Under the pieces are notes generated by a model. It was given only the letters and a program-made list of their open reading frames with translations, made no database searches and was not told the origin of the DNA. A stretch of 49,050 nt of DNA from Candidatus Roizmanbacteria bacterium (GTDB lineage Bacteria; Patescibacteriota; Microgenomatia; UBA1406; GWC2-37-13): the NCBI GenBank assembly GCA_902200405.1, contig CABIKN020000023.1, positions 1 through 49,050 of the forward strand, written 5' to 3'. Below are positions 21,944 through 29,930 of the stretch, piece by piece. The position numbers and the translations under genes are program-made. Within the stretch, counting starts at the first letter, position 1. Each line of letters starts with the position of its first letter.

Positions 21944-22390
21944 ATGAATAATTTTTTATCTAATTTACCAAAAGTAAACATTCAAAAGAAAAAACGACTT
22001 GGTCGAGGATTAGGGAGCGGAAAAGGTTCTAAATCAGGACGCGGAACCACGAGACATCAAAAGGCTCGAGAAAGTATTCCACTTCATTTTGAAGGCGGTC
22101 AGGGTAGGATCGTGAAAAAATATCCATTAATGCGTGGTAAAGGAAAAAATAACTCCATCAACAAAAAAGCTTTTGTGATCGATCTAGAAAAGTTAAATGG
22201 ATTAGCAGAAAATTCAATTGTAAGCAGAGAAACATTAATAAAAGAAAATATCATAACTAATGGAAATGAGAATCTGCCGATAAAGATCTTGGCCAACGGT
22301 CAGTTGAAAAAAAAGTTAATTGTAAAATTGCCAGTTTCTAAAAAAGTTAAGGAAGCTGTCGAAAAACTCGGCGGTACGATTGAACCCTGA
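21944..22390 (+). CDS. rplO: 50S ribosomal protein L15
   Basis: A 148-aa 23S rRNA-binding protein. The glycine-rich N-terminus RLGRGLGSGKGSKSGRGTTRHQKARESIPLHFEGGQ and the C-terminal KILANGQLKKKLIVKLPVSKKVKEAVEKLGGTIE are typical. It ends in TGA, 3 nt before secY. It directly follows rpsE, so the conserved rpsE-rpmD-rplO order has lost its middle gene. Confidence 0.96.
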   Translation: MNNFLSNLPKVNIQKKKRLGRGLGSGKGSKSGRGTTRHQKARESIPLHFEGGQGRIVKKYPLMRGKGKNNSINKKAFVIDLEKLNGLAENSIVSRETLIKENIITNGNENLPIKILANGQLKKKLIVKLPVSKKVKEAVEKLGGTIEP

Positions 22391-22393
22391 AAA

Positions 22394-23683
22394 ATGATCA
22401 AAAAAATAGTCGAAAAAATTAACATACTTCTCAAAGACCCTGAGTTAAAGAGAAAACTTTTATTTACTTTATTTATCTTCTTAGCCTTTAGATTTTTTGC
22501 ATTTTTACCAGTACCAATAATTAATTTAGTAAAACTTCGGGAATTATTTTCACAGAATCAATTTCTTTCATTGCTTGATATATTTTCAGGAGGAACTTTA
22601 ATAAATTTTTCTGTCATGGCATTAGGTCTTAATCCTTATATTAACGCCTCGATCGTTTTACAGATGTTAACAATGATGATCCCTCATCTTGAGAAATTGT
22701 CTAAGGAGGGAGAATTTGGAAGAGCTAAAATTAATCAATATACAAGAATGTTAACGGTTCCTTTAACAATAGTTCAGGCGATTGGTATCTTTATGCTTCT
22801 CAAAAACCAAAAAGTAATTGGAGTCTTGAGCCCTCTCGAATTTTTCTCATTTATTGTCACCATGGTCGCCGGGACATTTATCTTGGTCTGGTTCGGCGAA
22901 CTGATCTCTGAATTCGGCCTAGGAAACGGCATATCACTTTTGATCTTTGTTGGAATAGTCGGCAGGCTTCATGTCCTTCTTGGGCAGACCGCAACAATAT
23001 TTAACCAAGAAATTATATTTAATGTAATTATATTTTTAGCACTTTCACTATTTGTGATCGCAGCCATAGTCTTTATTAATGAGGCAACAAGAAGGATACC
23101 AGTGTTATACGCAAAAAGAATAAAAGGCAACCGAATGTATCAGGGCGCGACCAATTTCTTGCCTTTAAAATTAAATCAGGCCGGCGTCATCCCAATTATA
23201 TTTGCCGTTTCATTTGTTCTTTTTCCACAATTAATCGGCAACTTTTTAAAGTATGTAAAAAATCCTGCCCTTGCAAGTATGGGTACTTTTCTCTCGACCG
23301 TTTTTTCCCCAACAGGTTTTTTCTATAATTTTTTCTATTTTTTCTTAGTGGTTGGTTTTACTTTTTTTTATACGATTATTGTTTTTAATCCGCAGAAAAT
23401 ATCTGAAGAAATTCAAAAGCAGGGAGGATTTATTCCAGGAATTCGTCCTGGTGTTGCCACAAAAGAATATTTACAAAGAATTTTATACCGGATCACGACG
23501 GTTGGAGCCTTATTTTTAGGTGTGATCGCGGTTATGCCAGTTTTAGTTTCGAAACTTACCGGTATGACCAATTTAGTAATTGGAGGCACGGGTATTTTGA
23601 TAGTCGTTTCTGTAATTTTAGAAACATTTAAGAAAGTGGAATCACAGTTAGTGATGAGGAATTATGATAGATTTGTAAAGTAA
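22394..23683 (+). CDS. secY: Protein translocase subunit SecY
   Basis: The 429-aa channel subunit of the Sec translocon with ten hydrophobic segments. It starts [29 protein letters not shown]. The plug/TM2 region is [34 protein letters not shown], followed by [12 protein letters not shown] and, in the C5 loop, [23 protein letters not shown]. The family-typical sites are intact. rpmG follows 25 nt later. Confidence 0.97.
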   Translation: MIKKIVEKINILLKDPELKRKLLFTLFIFLAFRFFAFLPVPIINLVKLRELFSQNQFLSLLDIFSGGTLINFSVMALGLNPYINASIVLQMLTMMIPHLEKLSKEGEFGRAKINQYTRMLTVPLTIVQAIGIFMLLKNQKVIGVLSPLEFFSFIVTMVAGTFILVWFGELISEFGLGNGISLLIFVGIVGRLHVLLGQTATIFNQEIIFNVIIFLALSLFVIAAIVFINEATRRIPVLYAKRIKGNRMYQGATNFLPLKLNQAGVIPIIFAVSFVLFPQLIGNFLKYVKNPALASMGTFLSTVFSPTGFFYNFFYFFLVVGFTFFYTIIVFNPQKISEEIQKQGGFIPGIRPGVATKEYLQRILYRITTVGALFLGVIAVMPVLVSKLTGMTNLVIGGTGILIVVSVILETFKKVESQLVMRNYDRFVK

Positions 23684-23708
23684 ATTATAATTTATAATTT
23701 TTACTATT

Positions 23709-23882
23709 ATGGCTAAAAAAGGCTCAAGAATTGATGTTGGATTGGTCTGTGAAGTATGTCAGTCTGTTAATTACGTGGTTGAAAAAAATAAAGTCAATAC
23801 AACCAGTGGTTTGAAGCTAAATAAGTTTTGTAAAAAATGCCGCAAGCATACAGCTCATAAAGAAAAAAAGAAATTGGATTAA
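23709..23882 (+). CDS. rpmG: 50S ribosomal protein L33
   Basis: A small 57-aa gene that is easy to miss. The sequence begins MAKKGSRIDVGLVCEVC and continues SVNYVVEKNKVNTTSGLKLNKF, CKKCRKHTAHKE. This is L33 of the zinc-binding (C+) type, with cysteines at 14, 17, 41 and 44. Its position between secY and adk is unusual; rpmG more often sits with rpmB, or with secE-nusG. It has no Shine-Dalgarno sequence (TTACTATTATG). Confidence 0.95.
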   Translation: MAKKGSRIDVGLVCEVCQSVNYVVEKNKVNTTSGLKLNKFCKKCRKHTAHKEKKKLD

Positions 23883-23899
23883 AAATTCCTATTTTGAAT

Positions 23900-25027
23900 A
23901 TGAAATTGGTTTTAATTGGTATCCAGGGTTCTGGTAAATCAACTCAGGGTAATTTATTATCAAGACAGTTAAAAATACCATATCTTTCCACAGGTCACAT
24001 CTTCAGAGAAATTGCTAAAGAAAAGACACAACTGGGCAGATATATAAAAGAGACAGTTAACGCAGGTCTTCTCGTTCCTGATGTTAAAACAATTGAAATA
24101 GTCAACAGTTATTTACATCGCCCCGAATATAGCAAAGGATATATCTTAGACGGATTTCCTAGGACTTTAGAGCAAGTTAAGGAATTTCAAAATAATGTCG
24201 ATAAGGTTATCTATCTTGATATTTCCCAAAAGGAAGCCATCTGGAGATTATTTCACCGTGATGACAACACACGAAGTGATGAAACGCTACCAGCCCTAAA
24301 AAAAAGAATTAGCTTATTTTATAAATATACGGAACCGGTGATCGAATATTACCGAAAAGAAAATAAATTAATAGACATTGATGGGACAATGAAGATAGAA
24401 GAGGTAAATGGTGAAATTCTTAAAGGATTAGGGAAGCAATTGATTAAAAATCAAGTAACCAATTGGAAAAGAAAACAAAAAACTATTATAGCGATCGTCG
24501 GATTACCAGGAAGTGGAAAGACAGATGCGGCCGCCTTTTTAAAAAGTAAGGGCTTGCCAGTAATTTCCTTCGGCAAAACCGTTATCGACCAAATTAATCA
24601 AAAAAATCTTCCCCATAGTGAAAAAGTTCATAAAACGGTTAGAGAAGAATTGAGAGCAAAGCACGGTAAAGAAGCAATGGCGTTTTTGAACATGAGCAAG
24701 ATTAAAGAAGCTTTAAAAAACAATTTAATTATAGTTATCGAAGGAATGCGATCTTGGGAAGAATACTTATACCTAAAAAAAGAATTAGAAGAAGTAAAAT
24801 TAGTCATCGTCAGTATCTATTCAGAAAAACCTCTTCGATATAAAAGAATTTCAAAAAGAAATGATATGTCTGAGCATTATGGTGAGGAAAGAGACATTAA
24901 CGAATTAGTTGGGATCAACGCCGGTCCAACCATTGCATACGCAGACCACGTGATCAAGAATAACTACTCAAGAGGTGAGTTTTATGACAAATTAGAATTA
25001 ACATATCGTACAATTTATTTTTCATAA
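23900..25027 (+). CDS. adk: Adenylate kinase fused to a UPF0200/dephospho-CoA-kinase-like P-loop domain
   Basis: The product is 375 aa from the ATG at 23900; the TTG two codons earlier is unlikely. Residues 1-185 are a short-LID adenylate kinase: P-loop GIQGSGKST (7-15), LSTGHIFREIAK, GYILDGFPRTLEQ (80-92) and a reduced LID around RDDNTRSDET. A basic linker (about 186-194) leads to a second kinase-like fold with Walker A GLPGSGKT (201-208), EGMRSWEEYLYLKK (281-294), RYKRISKRND and NAGPTIAYADHVIKNN (340-355). This second half looks like the UPF0200/AAA_18 nucleotide-kinase-like family best known in archaea. The first domain should interconvert AMP/ATP and ADP; the second domain's substrate is unknown. 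The gene abuts map. Confidence 0.9.
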   Translation: MKLVLIGIQGSGKSTQGNLLSRQLKIPYLSTGHIFREIAKEKTQLGRYIKETVNAGLLVPDVKTIEIVNSYLHRPEYSKGYILDGFPRTLEQVKEFQNNVDKVIYLDISQKEAIWRLFHRDDNTRSDETLPALKKRISLFYKYTEPVIEYYRKENKLIDIDGTMKIEEVNGEILKGLGKQLIKNQVTNWKRKQKTIIAIVGLPGSGKTDAAAFLKSKGLPVISFGKTVIDQINQKNLPHSEKVHKTVREELRAKHGKEAMAFLNMSKIKEALKNNLIIVIEGMRSWEEYLYLKKELEEVKLVIVSIYSEKPLRYKRISKRNDMSEHYGEERDINELVGINAGPTIAYADHVIKNNYSRGEFYDKLELTYRTIYFS

Positions 25028-25780
25028 ATGGTGAATTTAAAGTCGACCCAGGAAATTGCATTAATGACGGAGGGCGGAAAAAGGTTAAGGGCAGTTGTTA
25101 AAGAACTAACACCACAAATTAAGGCAGGAATAACTACTAAGGAACTAGATGATAAAGCAGAAGCACTAATAAAAGCACAGGGAGGAGAGTCCTCATTCAA
25201 GTCTGTACCTGGATATTTATTTAGTACCTGTACGCCAATAAATGAACAAATTGTTCACACAAAGCCATGTGACCGTGTTTTGAAGACTGGTGATGTTCTA
25301 ACTCTCGATATCGGGATGTTATACAAAGGCTGGCATACGGACTATGCGATTACGACTGTTATTGGAGGAGAAAGCAAGGATCCTAAAGTAAATAAATTTT
25401 TAAAAATTGGAGAAGATACACTTTATTTAGCCATTAAAGAAGCAAAAATTGGGGGGAGACTTGGGTCAATCTCGAAAGTAATCGAAAGAGAGATCGTAGG
25501 TAATGGATATTTTATTATAAAAGAATTGACCGGACACGGAATTGGAAAAAAATTGCACGAAGACCCATATGTTTTCGGTTTTGTGGATCGACCTATTAAC
25601 AAAACCGCCGTAATTAAGATAGGACTTGTAATAGCAATCGAGATTATTTATGCGATGGGAACAGAAACAATGGTCTATGAGGAAGATAATTGGTCAATAA
25701 TTACGAAAGATCGGAGCCTGTCAGCCTGTTTTGAACACACAATTGCGGTTACAGACCAGGGGCCGATAATTTTGACATGA
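25028..25780 (+). CDS. map: Methionine aminopeptidase, type I
   Basis: Removes the initiator methionine. The 250-aa protein keeps the five metal ligands D94 (LTLDIG), D105 (WHTDYA), H170 (LTGHGIG), E205 (AIEIIYAMG) and E236 (FEHTIAV), and the catalytic-site H77 (IVHTKP). The ATG directly follows the adk stop codon with no gap, so the two are translationally coupled. It ends in TGA. A strong promoter for infA begins within its last codons. Confidence 0.96.
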   Translation: MVNLKSTQEIALMTEGGKRLRAVVKELTPQIKAGITTKELDDKAEALIKAQGGESSFKSVPGYLFSTCTPINEQIVHTKPCDRVLKTGDVLTLDIGMLYKGWHTDYAITTVIGGESKDPKVNKFLKIGEDTLYLAIKEAKIGGRLGSISKVIEREIVGNGYFIIKELTGHGIGKKLHEDPYVFGFVDRPINKTAVIKIGLVIAIEIIYAMGTETMVYEEDNWSIITKDRSLSACFEHTIAVTDQGPIILT

Positions 25781-25800
25781 ATATATAATAATTTTATGTT
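25772..25800 (+). promoter_or_regulatory. Promoter of infA-rpmJ and downstream alpha-operon genes
   Basis: TTGACA (25772-25777), a 17-nt spacer and TATGTT (25795-25800). The -35 overlaps the end of map. The start codon is 14 nt beyond the -10, so the leader would be very short. Confidence 0.55.
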
Positions 25801-25814
25801 AAAATATAGACTTT

Positions 25815-26030
25815 ATGAAGGATGATGTGATTACGGTTGAGGGAGAGGTAGTGGAAAATCTTCCCAACACCCTATTTAAAGTAAAACTTTTAAATTCGGA
25901 AAAGGTGATTTTGTGCTATTTGTCAGGAAAGATGAGGAAGAATTATATAAAAATACTTCCGGGAGATATGGTTAAGATAGAAATGACTCATTACGATTTA
26001 AATAGGGGAAGAATAACTTATAGAAAATAA
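25815..26030 (+). CDS. infA: Translation initiation factor IF-1
   Basis: A 71-aa S1/OB-fold factor that blocks the A site during initiation. Typical pattern: [60 protein letters not shown]. Length is as expected. It is first after its own promoter and is followed 2 nt later by rpmJ. Confidence 0.97.
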   Translation: MKDDVITVEGEVVENLPNTLFKVKLLNSEKVILCYLSGKMRKNYIKILPGDMVKIEMTHYDLNRGRITYRK

Positions 26031-26032
26031 TT

Positions 26033-26146
26033 ATGAAAATTCACTCATCAGTAAAGAAAATTTGTCCAAAGTGTAAAATAGTAAAAAGAAAAGGTAATTT
26101 ATATGTTGTTTGTTTAAACGTTAAGCACAAACAAAAACAGGGCTGA
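26033..26146 (+). CDS. rpmJ: 50S ribosomal protein L36
   Basis: A 37-aa protein too short for most gene finders. It reads [20 protein letters not shown], then [17 protein letters not shown]. The zinc site C11, C14, C27, H32 is complete. The infA-rpmJ-rpsM order is the conserved one. It ends in TGA. Confidence 0.97.
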   Translation: MKIHSSVKKICPKCKIVKRKGNLYVVCLNVKHKQKQG

Positions 26147-26191
26147 GAGTCCATAAAGTAAAAAGTCTGTAAAGTCTTTAAAGCAAAACAC

Positions 26192-26227
26192 TTTAGAAAC
26201 TTTATAAACTTTATAAACTTTATAAAC
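26192..26227 (+). repeat. Tandem 9-bp repeat upstream of rpsM
   Basis: TTTATAAAC occurs three times in exact tandem (26201-26227), preceded by a one-mismatch copy, TTTAGAAAC. The adjacent 26157-26191 is rich in AAAGTCT/AAAGC repeats. The array ends 6 nt before the rpsM ATG. Confidence 0.8.
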
Positions 26228-26233
26228 TAATAT

Positions 26234-26665
26234 ATGGCGAGAATGCTCGGAGTTACATTACCGGATGAAAAACGAATTGATTATGCCTTAACAATTTTGT
26301 ATGGTATTGGTTGGACTAATGTAAAGGCCGTTTTAGCTAAAACCAATGTTAGTGCCAGTAAAAAAGTTAAAGAAGTGACAGAAGAAGAGTTTAAGAAAAT
26401 TCTTGAAGTTATAGAAACAAATCATAAGGTTGAAGGATATTTAAGAGAAGCTATCAATGAAAATATAAAGAGATTAAGAGAGATCGGAAGTTATAAAGGA
26501 ATACGACACGTTAGAGGGCTACCGGTCGACGGTCAAAGGACAAAATCTAACGCAAGAACCAAGAGGGGAAAGAGGAAGACAGTTGGAGCCTTAAAGAAAG
26601 AAATGTGGGCAAAGCTAGAACAAAACAAAACGGCTGATGCAGTTAAAACTAAAGAAACTAAATAA
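26234..26665 (+). CDS. rpsM: 30S ribosomal protein S13
   Basis: A 143-aa 30S-head protein. It starts MARMLGVTLPDEKRIDYALTILYGIGWTNVK and contains the conserved RLREIGSYKGIRHVRGLPVDGQRTKSNARTKRGKRKTVG. It is about 20 residues longer than usual because of a lysine-rich C-terminal tail (WAKLEQNKTADAVKTKETK). The 87-nt gap before it holds a tandem repeat. Confidence 0.96.
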   Translation: MARMLGVTLPDEKRIDYALTILYGIGWTNVKAVLAKTNVSASKKVKEVTEEEFKKILEVIETNHKVEGYLREAINENIKRLREIGSYKGIRHVRGLPVDGQRTKSNARTKRGKRKTVGALKKEMWAKLEQNKTADAVKTKETK

Positions 26666-26679
26666 ATTTATTAATAAAT

Positions 26680-27054
26680 ATGATAAAAAAACAAGCAAAA
26701 AGAAGTGTTATTAAAGGTAAGATTTATATTACTTCTACATTTAATAATACTTTAGTTACGATTACCGATGAAAGAGGCAATCCGATTGTTGTTGGATCGA
26801 CAGGGATGCATGGTTTTTCCGGTACTAGGAAGTCAACACCTTATGCTGCAACTGTAACAACCGAAAATGCCTTAAAAAAAGCAGAGGAAAAATTTGATTT
26901 TCAAGTTGCAGATGTTTTAGTCAAGGGAATTGGGCCAGGACGCGAAGCATCTTTAAGAGCTGTCAAGGCATCAAGAATTGATATAAATCGAATTATTGAT
27001 ATTACACCGGTTCCTCACAATGGCGTGAGACCACCAAAAATTAGAAGAGTTTAA
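26680..27054 (+). CDS. rpsK: 30S ribosomal protein S11
   Basis: A 124-aa platform protein. KIYITSTFNNTLVTITDERGNPIVVGSTGMHGFSGTRKSTPYAA and VLVKGIGPGREASLRAVKASRIDINRIIDITPVPHNGVRPPKIRRV match S11 to the last residues. It lies 14 nt after rpsM and 11 nt before rpsD, the canonical alpha-operon order. Confidence 0.97.
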   Translation: MIKKQAKRSVIKGKIYITSTFNNTLVTITDERGNPIVVGSTGMHGFSGTRKSTPYAATVTTENALKKAEEKFDFQVADVLVKGIGPGREASLRAVKASRIDINRIIDITPVPHNGVRPPKIRRV

Positions 27055-27065
27055 TTTAAAAAAAT

Positions 27066-27686
27066 ATGAGGTATTTAGGTCCAAAAAATAGAATTTCAAG
27101 AAGAGAAGGCGTTGATCTAGAACTAAAAACAGTTGGTTCTAAATCTCATGCACGATTACTCAAAAAATTAAATGTCCCACCAGGGCAGCACGGCCTCCGT
27201 AAGCGAAAAAAAGTATCGGAAAGAGGTACTCAACTTCGGGAAAAACAAAAACTAAGATATATGTTTGGAATCACTGAGAGACAATTAAAAAATTACTATA
27301 AAAAGGCTAGTTTGAAAAAAGGAAATACAGCGTCATATCTATCTCATTCACTGGAATGCAGACTTGATAATATTGTATTTCATTTAGGTTTTGCCCCAAC
27401 CAGAGCGGCTGCTCGTCAATTAATTTCTCATGGACATATCACTATTAATAAAAAAAGACTATCAATTCCTTCATACAAAGTCAGAGTGGGAGAGGAAATA
27501 AGCTTTGATGATGTCAAGACAACAAAAATTCCTTATATCGAAACTTGTCTTGATAATAAAGACCTCATCTTACCTTCATGGTTAGAAAAAAAAGCAATAG
27601 TCGGCAAGTTGATCGCCGAGCCAACTCAAGAAGTGATCGAAAAACTGATAAATCTGAGATTAATCATTGAATATTATTCTCGATAA
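27066..27686 (+). CDS. rpsD: 30S ribosomal protein S4
   Basis: 206 aa, exactly the E. coli length. It starts MRYLGPKNRISRREGVDLEL and has PGQHGLRKRKKVSERGTQLREKQKLRYMFGITERQLKNYY and the S4 RNA-binding motif CRLDNIVFHLGFAPTRAAARQLISHGHITINKK. It lacks the N-terminal zinc cysteines, so it is the C-minus form. In E. coli it also represses the alpha operon. Confidence 0.97.
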   Translation: MRYLGPKNRISRREGVDLELKTVGSKSHARLLKKLNVPPGQHGLRKRKKVSERGTQLREKQKLRYMFGITERQLKNYYKKASLKKGNTASYLSHSLECRLDNIVFHLGFAPTRAAARQLISHGHITINKKRLSIPSYKVRVGEEISFDDVKTTKIPYIETCLDNKDLILPSWLEKKAIVGKLIAEPTQEVIEKLINLRLIIEYYSR

Positions 27687-27694
27687 TTAATAGT

Positions 27695-27710
27695 TTCGAC
27701 TGACGTCGAA
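27695..27710 (+). promoter_or_regulatory. Hairpin in the rpsD-rpoA gap
   Basis: TTCGAC, loop TGAC, GTCGAA, followed by A/T-rich sequence up to the rpoA ATG 12 nt on. It could shape translation or transcript processing of rpoA; there is no T tract, so a terminator is unlikely. Confidence 0.35.
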
Positions 27711-27721
27711 TTATAAAAAAT

Positions 27722-28645
27722 ATGTTTAGTCCAATTTTTTTCACCCATAAAACAGAAGAGGGTAATTACGGAAAGTTTGTTATTGAGCCATTGCCACAAG
27801 GTTTTGGTCAAAGTATGGGTCATGCCTTAAGAAGGACATTACTTTCCTCATTAAAGGGAGTCGCAGTGACAAATATTAAATTTGATGGTGCTCCACATCT
27901 TTTTTCCGTAATCCCAGGAGTAAGAGAATCCATTTTGGAAGTAATGCTTAATTTGAAACAACTTAAGTTTGACGTTAAAGAAGGTGGACCTTATAAGGTA
28001 AGTTTTGAAGGAAAAGGTACCAAAAAAATATATGCAAAAGATTTGGAAGGCGAAGTCAAACCAATTAATGGTGATTTCTATATTGCCGAAATGACCGATG
28101 ATAAAGCTAAATTTTCTTTTGAAGCAATTGTTGAGGTCGGAGTCGGTTATTCAACAGTTGAAGATAGAGAAGAAAAAAAGACCGGTTATATTCCAGTTGA
28201 TGCCTTTTTTTCACCAATCAAGAAAGTTAACGTTAAGGTTGAAGAAGCTAGAATTGGAAGAAAAGATAACTCAGATAGACTAATTATTGAATTAGAGACA
28301 GATGGAAGTGTTAAACCAGAAACAGCCATCAAAGAAGCATCTGAATTATTGACTCAATATTTCAGCTACCTTCTTTCCGGTAATGATAAGCCAGAATTAA
28401 AAAAGCAAACAAGTCTTGACGATGAAAAAAAAGAAGCTATTGATAAAAAATTATTTGAGATCATAATTGATGAATTAAATTTACCTTCAAGAGTAATCAA
28501 TGCTTTGCTTCGAGAAAAGATTGAAACCGTTGCCGACCTAGTCAAGACCGGAAAAGAAAAATTGACAGGAATGAAAGGCGTTGGTAAAAAATCAATCGAA
28601 TTAATTGAAGAAGAATTGAAGAAAATGGAAATAGAATTAAACTAA
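27722..28645 (+). CDS. rpoA: RNA polymerase subunit alpha
   Basis: 307 aa. The N-terminal dimerisation domain is clear (FVIEPLPQGFGQSMGHALRRTLLSSLKGVAVTNIKFDGAPHLFSVIPGVRE), as is IPVDAFFSPIKKVNVKVEEARIGRKDNSDRLIIELETDGSVKPETAIKEAS. The alpha-CTD with its helix-hairpin-helix is also present (LPSRVINALLREKIETVADLVKTGKEKLTGMKGVGKKSIELIEEEL). It is shorter than E. coli alpha, mostly in the insert and linker regions. It sits between rpsD and rplQ as usual. Confidence 0.97.
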   Translation: MFSPIFFTHKTEEGNYGKFVIEPLPQGFGQSMGHALRRTLLSSLKGVAVTNIKFDGAPHLFSVIPGVRESILEVMLNLKQLKFDVKEGGPYKVSFEGKGTKKIYAKDLEGEVKPINGDFYIAEMTDDKAKFSFEAIVEVGVGYSTVEDREEKKTGYIPVDAFFSPIKKVNVKVEEARIGRKDNSDRLIIELETDGSVKPETAIKEASELLTQYFSYLLSGNDKPELKKQTSLDDEKKEAIDKKLFEIIIDELNLPSRVINALLREKIETVADLVKTGKEKLTGMKGVGKKSIELIEEELKKMEIELN

Positions 28646-28650
28646 TAAAT

Positions 28651-29022
28651 ATGAGACACGGAGTAAAAAAAATAAAATTCAGTAATGGTATAGATGCCAA
28701 TCGTGCTTTGGTTAGAAAGTTGGCTGTCAATTTCTTTTTAAAAGGAAAATTGTCAACAACCTTATCAAAAGCAAAGGCAATAAAACCAGTTATAGAAAGA
28801 TTGGTCGAAAAGATGAAGGTAAAGACAGAATCTAATCTTAACTATTTGAAACAAAAATTAGATAACAAGGAAGTTATAGAAATGGCTTATAGAGATATCG
28901 GACCAACAGTTGCAAAGATAAATGGTGGTTATGTCAGAGTGATTAAATTAGGACAAAGAGAATCAGATGGAGCGGAAACCGCAAGGATCGAATGGGTCTA
29001 TCCGATTATTAAACAAAAATAA
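28651..29022 (+). CDS. rplQ: 50S ribosomal protein L17
   Basis: A 123-aa protein at the tunnel exit. It begins MRHGVKKIKFSNGIDANRALVRKLAVNFFLKGKLSTTLSKAKAIKPVIERLVEKM and ends RVIKLGQRESDGAETARIEWV, the L17 pattern. Its last domain overlaps a spurious upstream extension of rplM; the true rplM start is 1 nt beyond its stop. Confidence 0.95.
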   Translation: MRHGVKKIKFSNGIDANRALVRKLAVNFFLKGKLSTTLSKAKAIKPVIERLVEKMKVKTESNLNYLKQKLDNKEVIEMAYRDIGPTVAKINGGYVRVIKLGQRESDGAETARIEWVYPIIKQK

Positions 29023-29023
29023 T

Positions 29024-29458
29024 ATGAATAAATTAACACAATCAACAAAACCAACTAAAGAAAAAAATGTTGTGCGAAACTGGCACTTAATTGACGCATC
29101 AGGAAAAGTACTAGGTAGATTAGTGCCTCAAATCATCAAACTAGTCCAGGGTAAGCATAAAACCAGCTATGTTCCAAATATGGACGTTGGAGACTATGTT
29201 GTTGTTATAAACGCATCCGAAATAGTAATAACCGGTAAAAAAGCATTACAAAAAGAGTATACAAACTACTCAGGTTATCCTGGAGGTTTAAAGAAAATTA
29301 ATTTTGAAGATTTACTAAAGAAAGATTCCCGGGAAGTTATTAAGAGGGCTGTATCCGGAATGTTGGCTAAAAATAAGTTCCGCAGTGATAGATTAAATAG
29401 AGTTAATGTTTTTCCAAGAGCAACACACCCATTTACAAGTAAATTTATAAATAAATAA
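29024..29458 (+). CDS. rplM: 50S ribosomal protein L13
   Basis: 144 aa from the ATG at 29024 (MNKLTQSTKPTKEKNVVRNWHLIDASGKVLGRLV). Diagnostic parts: LVQGKHKTSYVPNMDVGDYVVVINASEIVITGKK, YTNYSGYPGGLK and VSGMLAKNKFRSDRLNRVNVFPRATHPF. It is an early-assembly 50S protein. The rplQ-rplM-rpsI order is conserved across many bacteria, and rpsI follows after 1 nt. Confidence 0.96.
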   Translation: MNKLTQSTKPTKEKNVVRNWHLIDASGKVLGRLVPQIIKLVQGKHKTSYVPNMDVGDYVVVINASEIVITGKKALQKEYTNYSGYPGGLKKINFEDLLKKDSREVIKRAVSGMLAKNKFRSDRLNRVNVFPRATHPFTSKFINK

Positions 29459-29459
29459 T

Positions 29460-29915
29460 ATGGCTAAAAAAATAAAGAACCTAACTTATTACGAAGCAGT
29501 TGGTCGAAGAAAACAGTCAGTGGCCCGTGTGAGACTTTACCTAATGAAAAAAGCAGCCGAAGTCTTAGTTGGCAAATCAAAGATAAAGGCAGGAGAGATA
29601 TATATTAACGGTAAAAACATTGATGAATCATCTTTTAAAGCCTATAAAAAAAAGTTTTTATCAGTCCCGTTAACTTTAACTAAAAATGAAAGTAGATTTG
29701 CTGTCTCAATAATAGTAAGTGGTGGCGGTACAACCGGACAACTAGACGCAATGGTTCATGGAATATCCAGAGCCCTCTTAGTTGTTGACTCAGAAGCTTA
29801 TAGAACGATCTTAAAAACTAGCGGTTTGTTAACAAGAGATCCAAGAAAGAAAGAAACAAGAAAAGTTGGTACAGGAGGAAAGGCCAGAAGAATGAAACAA
29901 TCACCGAAGCGATAA
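29460..29915 (+). CDS. rpsI: 30S ribosomal protein S9
   Basis: 151 aa; its C-terminal tail reaches the P-site tRNA. Landmarks: YYEAVGRRKQSVARVRL, AGEIYINGKNIDESSF, VSGGGTTGQLDAMVHGISRALL and the final LLTRDPRKKETRKVGTGGKARRMKQSPKR. It carries an internal insert (MKKAAEVLVGKSKIK) compared with E. coli S9. It closes the ribosomal cluster; no clear terminator follows before the glycosyltransferase 15 nt downstream. Confidence 0.96.
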   Translation: MAKKIKNLTYYEAVGRRKQSVARVRLYLMKKAAEVLVGKSKIKAGEIYINGKNIDESSFKAYKKKFLSVPLTLTKNESRFAVSIIVSGGGTTGQLDAMVHGISRALLVVDSEAYRTILKTSGLLTRDPRKKETRKVGTGGKARRMKQSPKR

Positions 29916-29930
29916 TTTACTTTTTTATTT

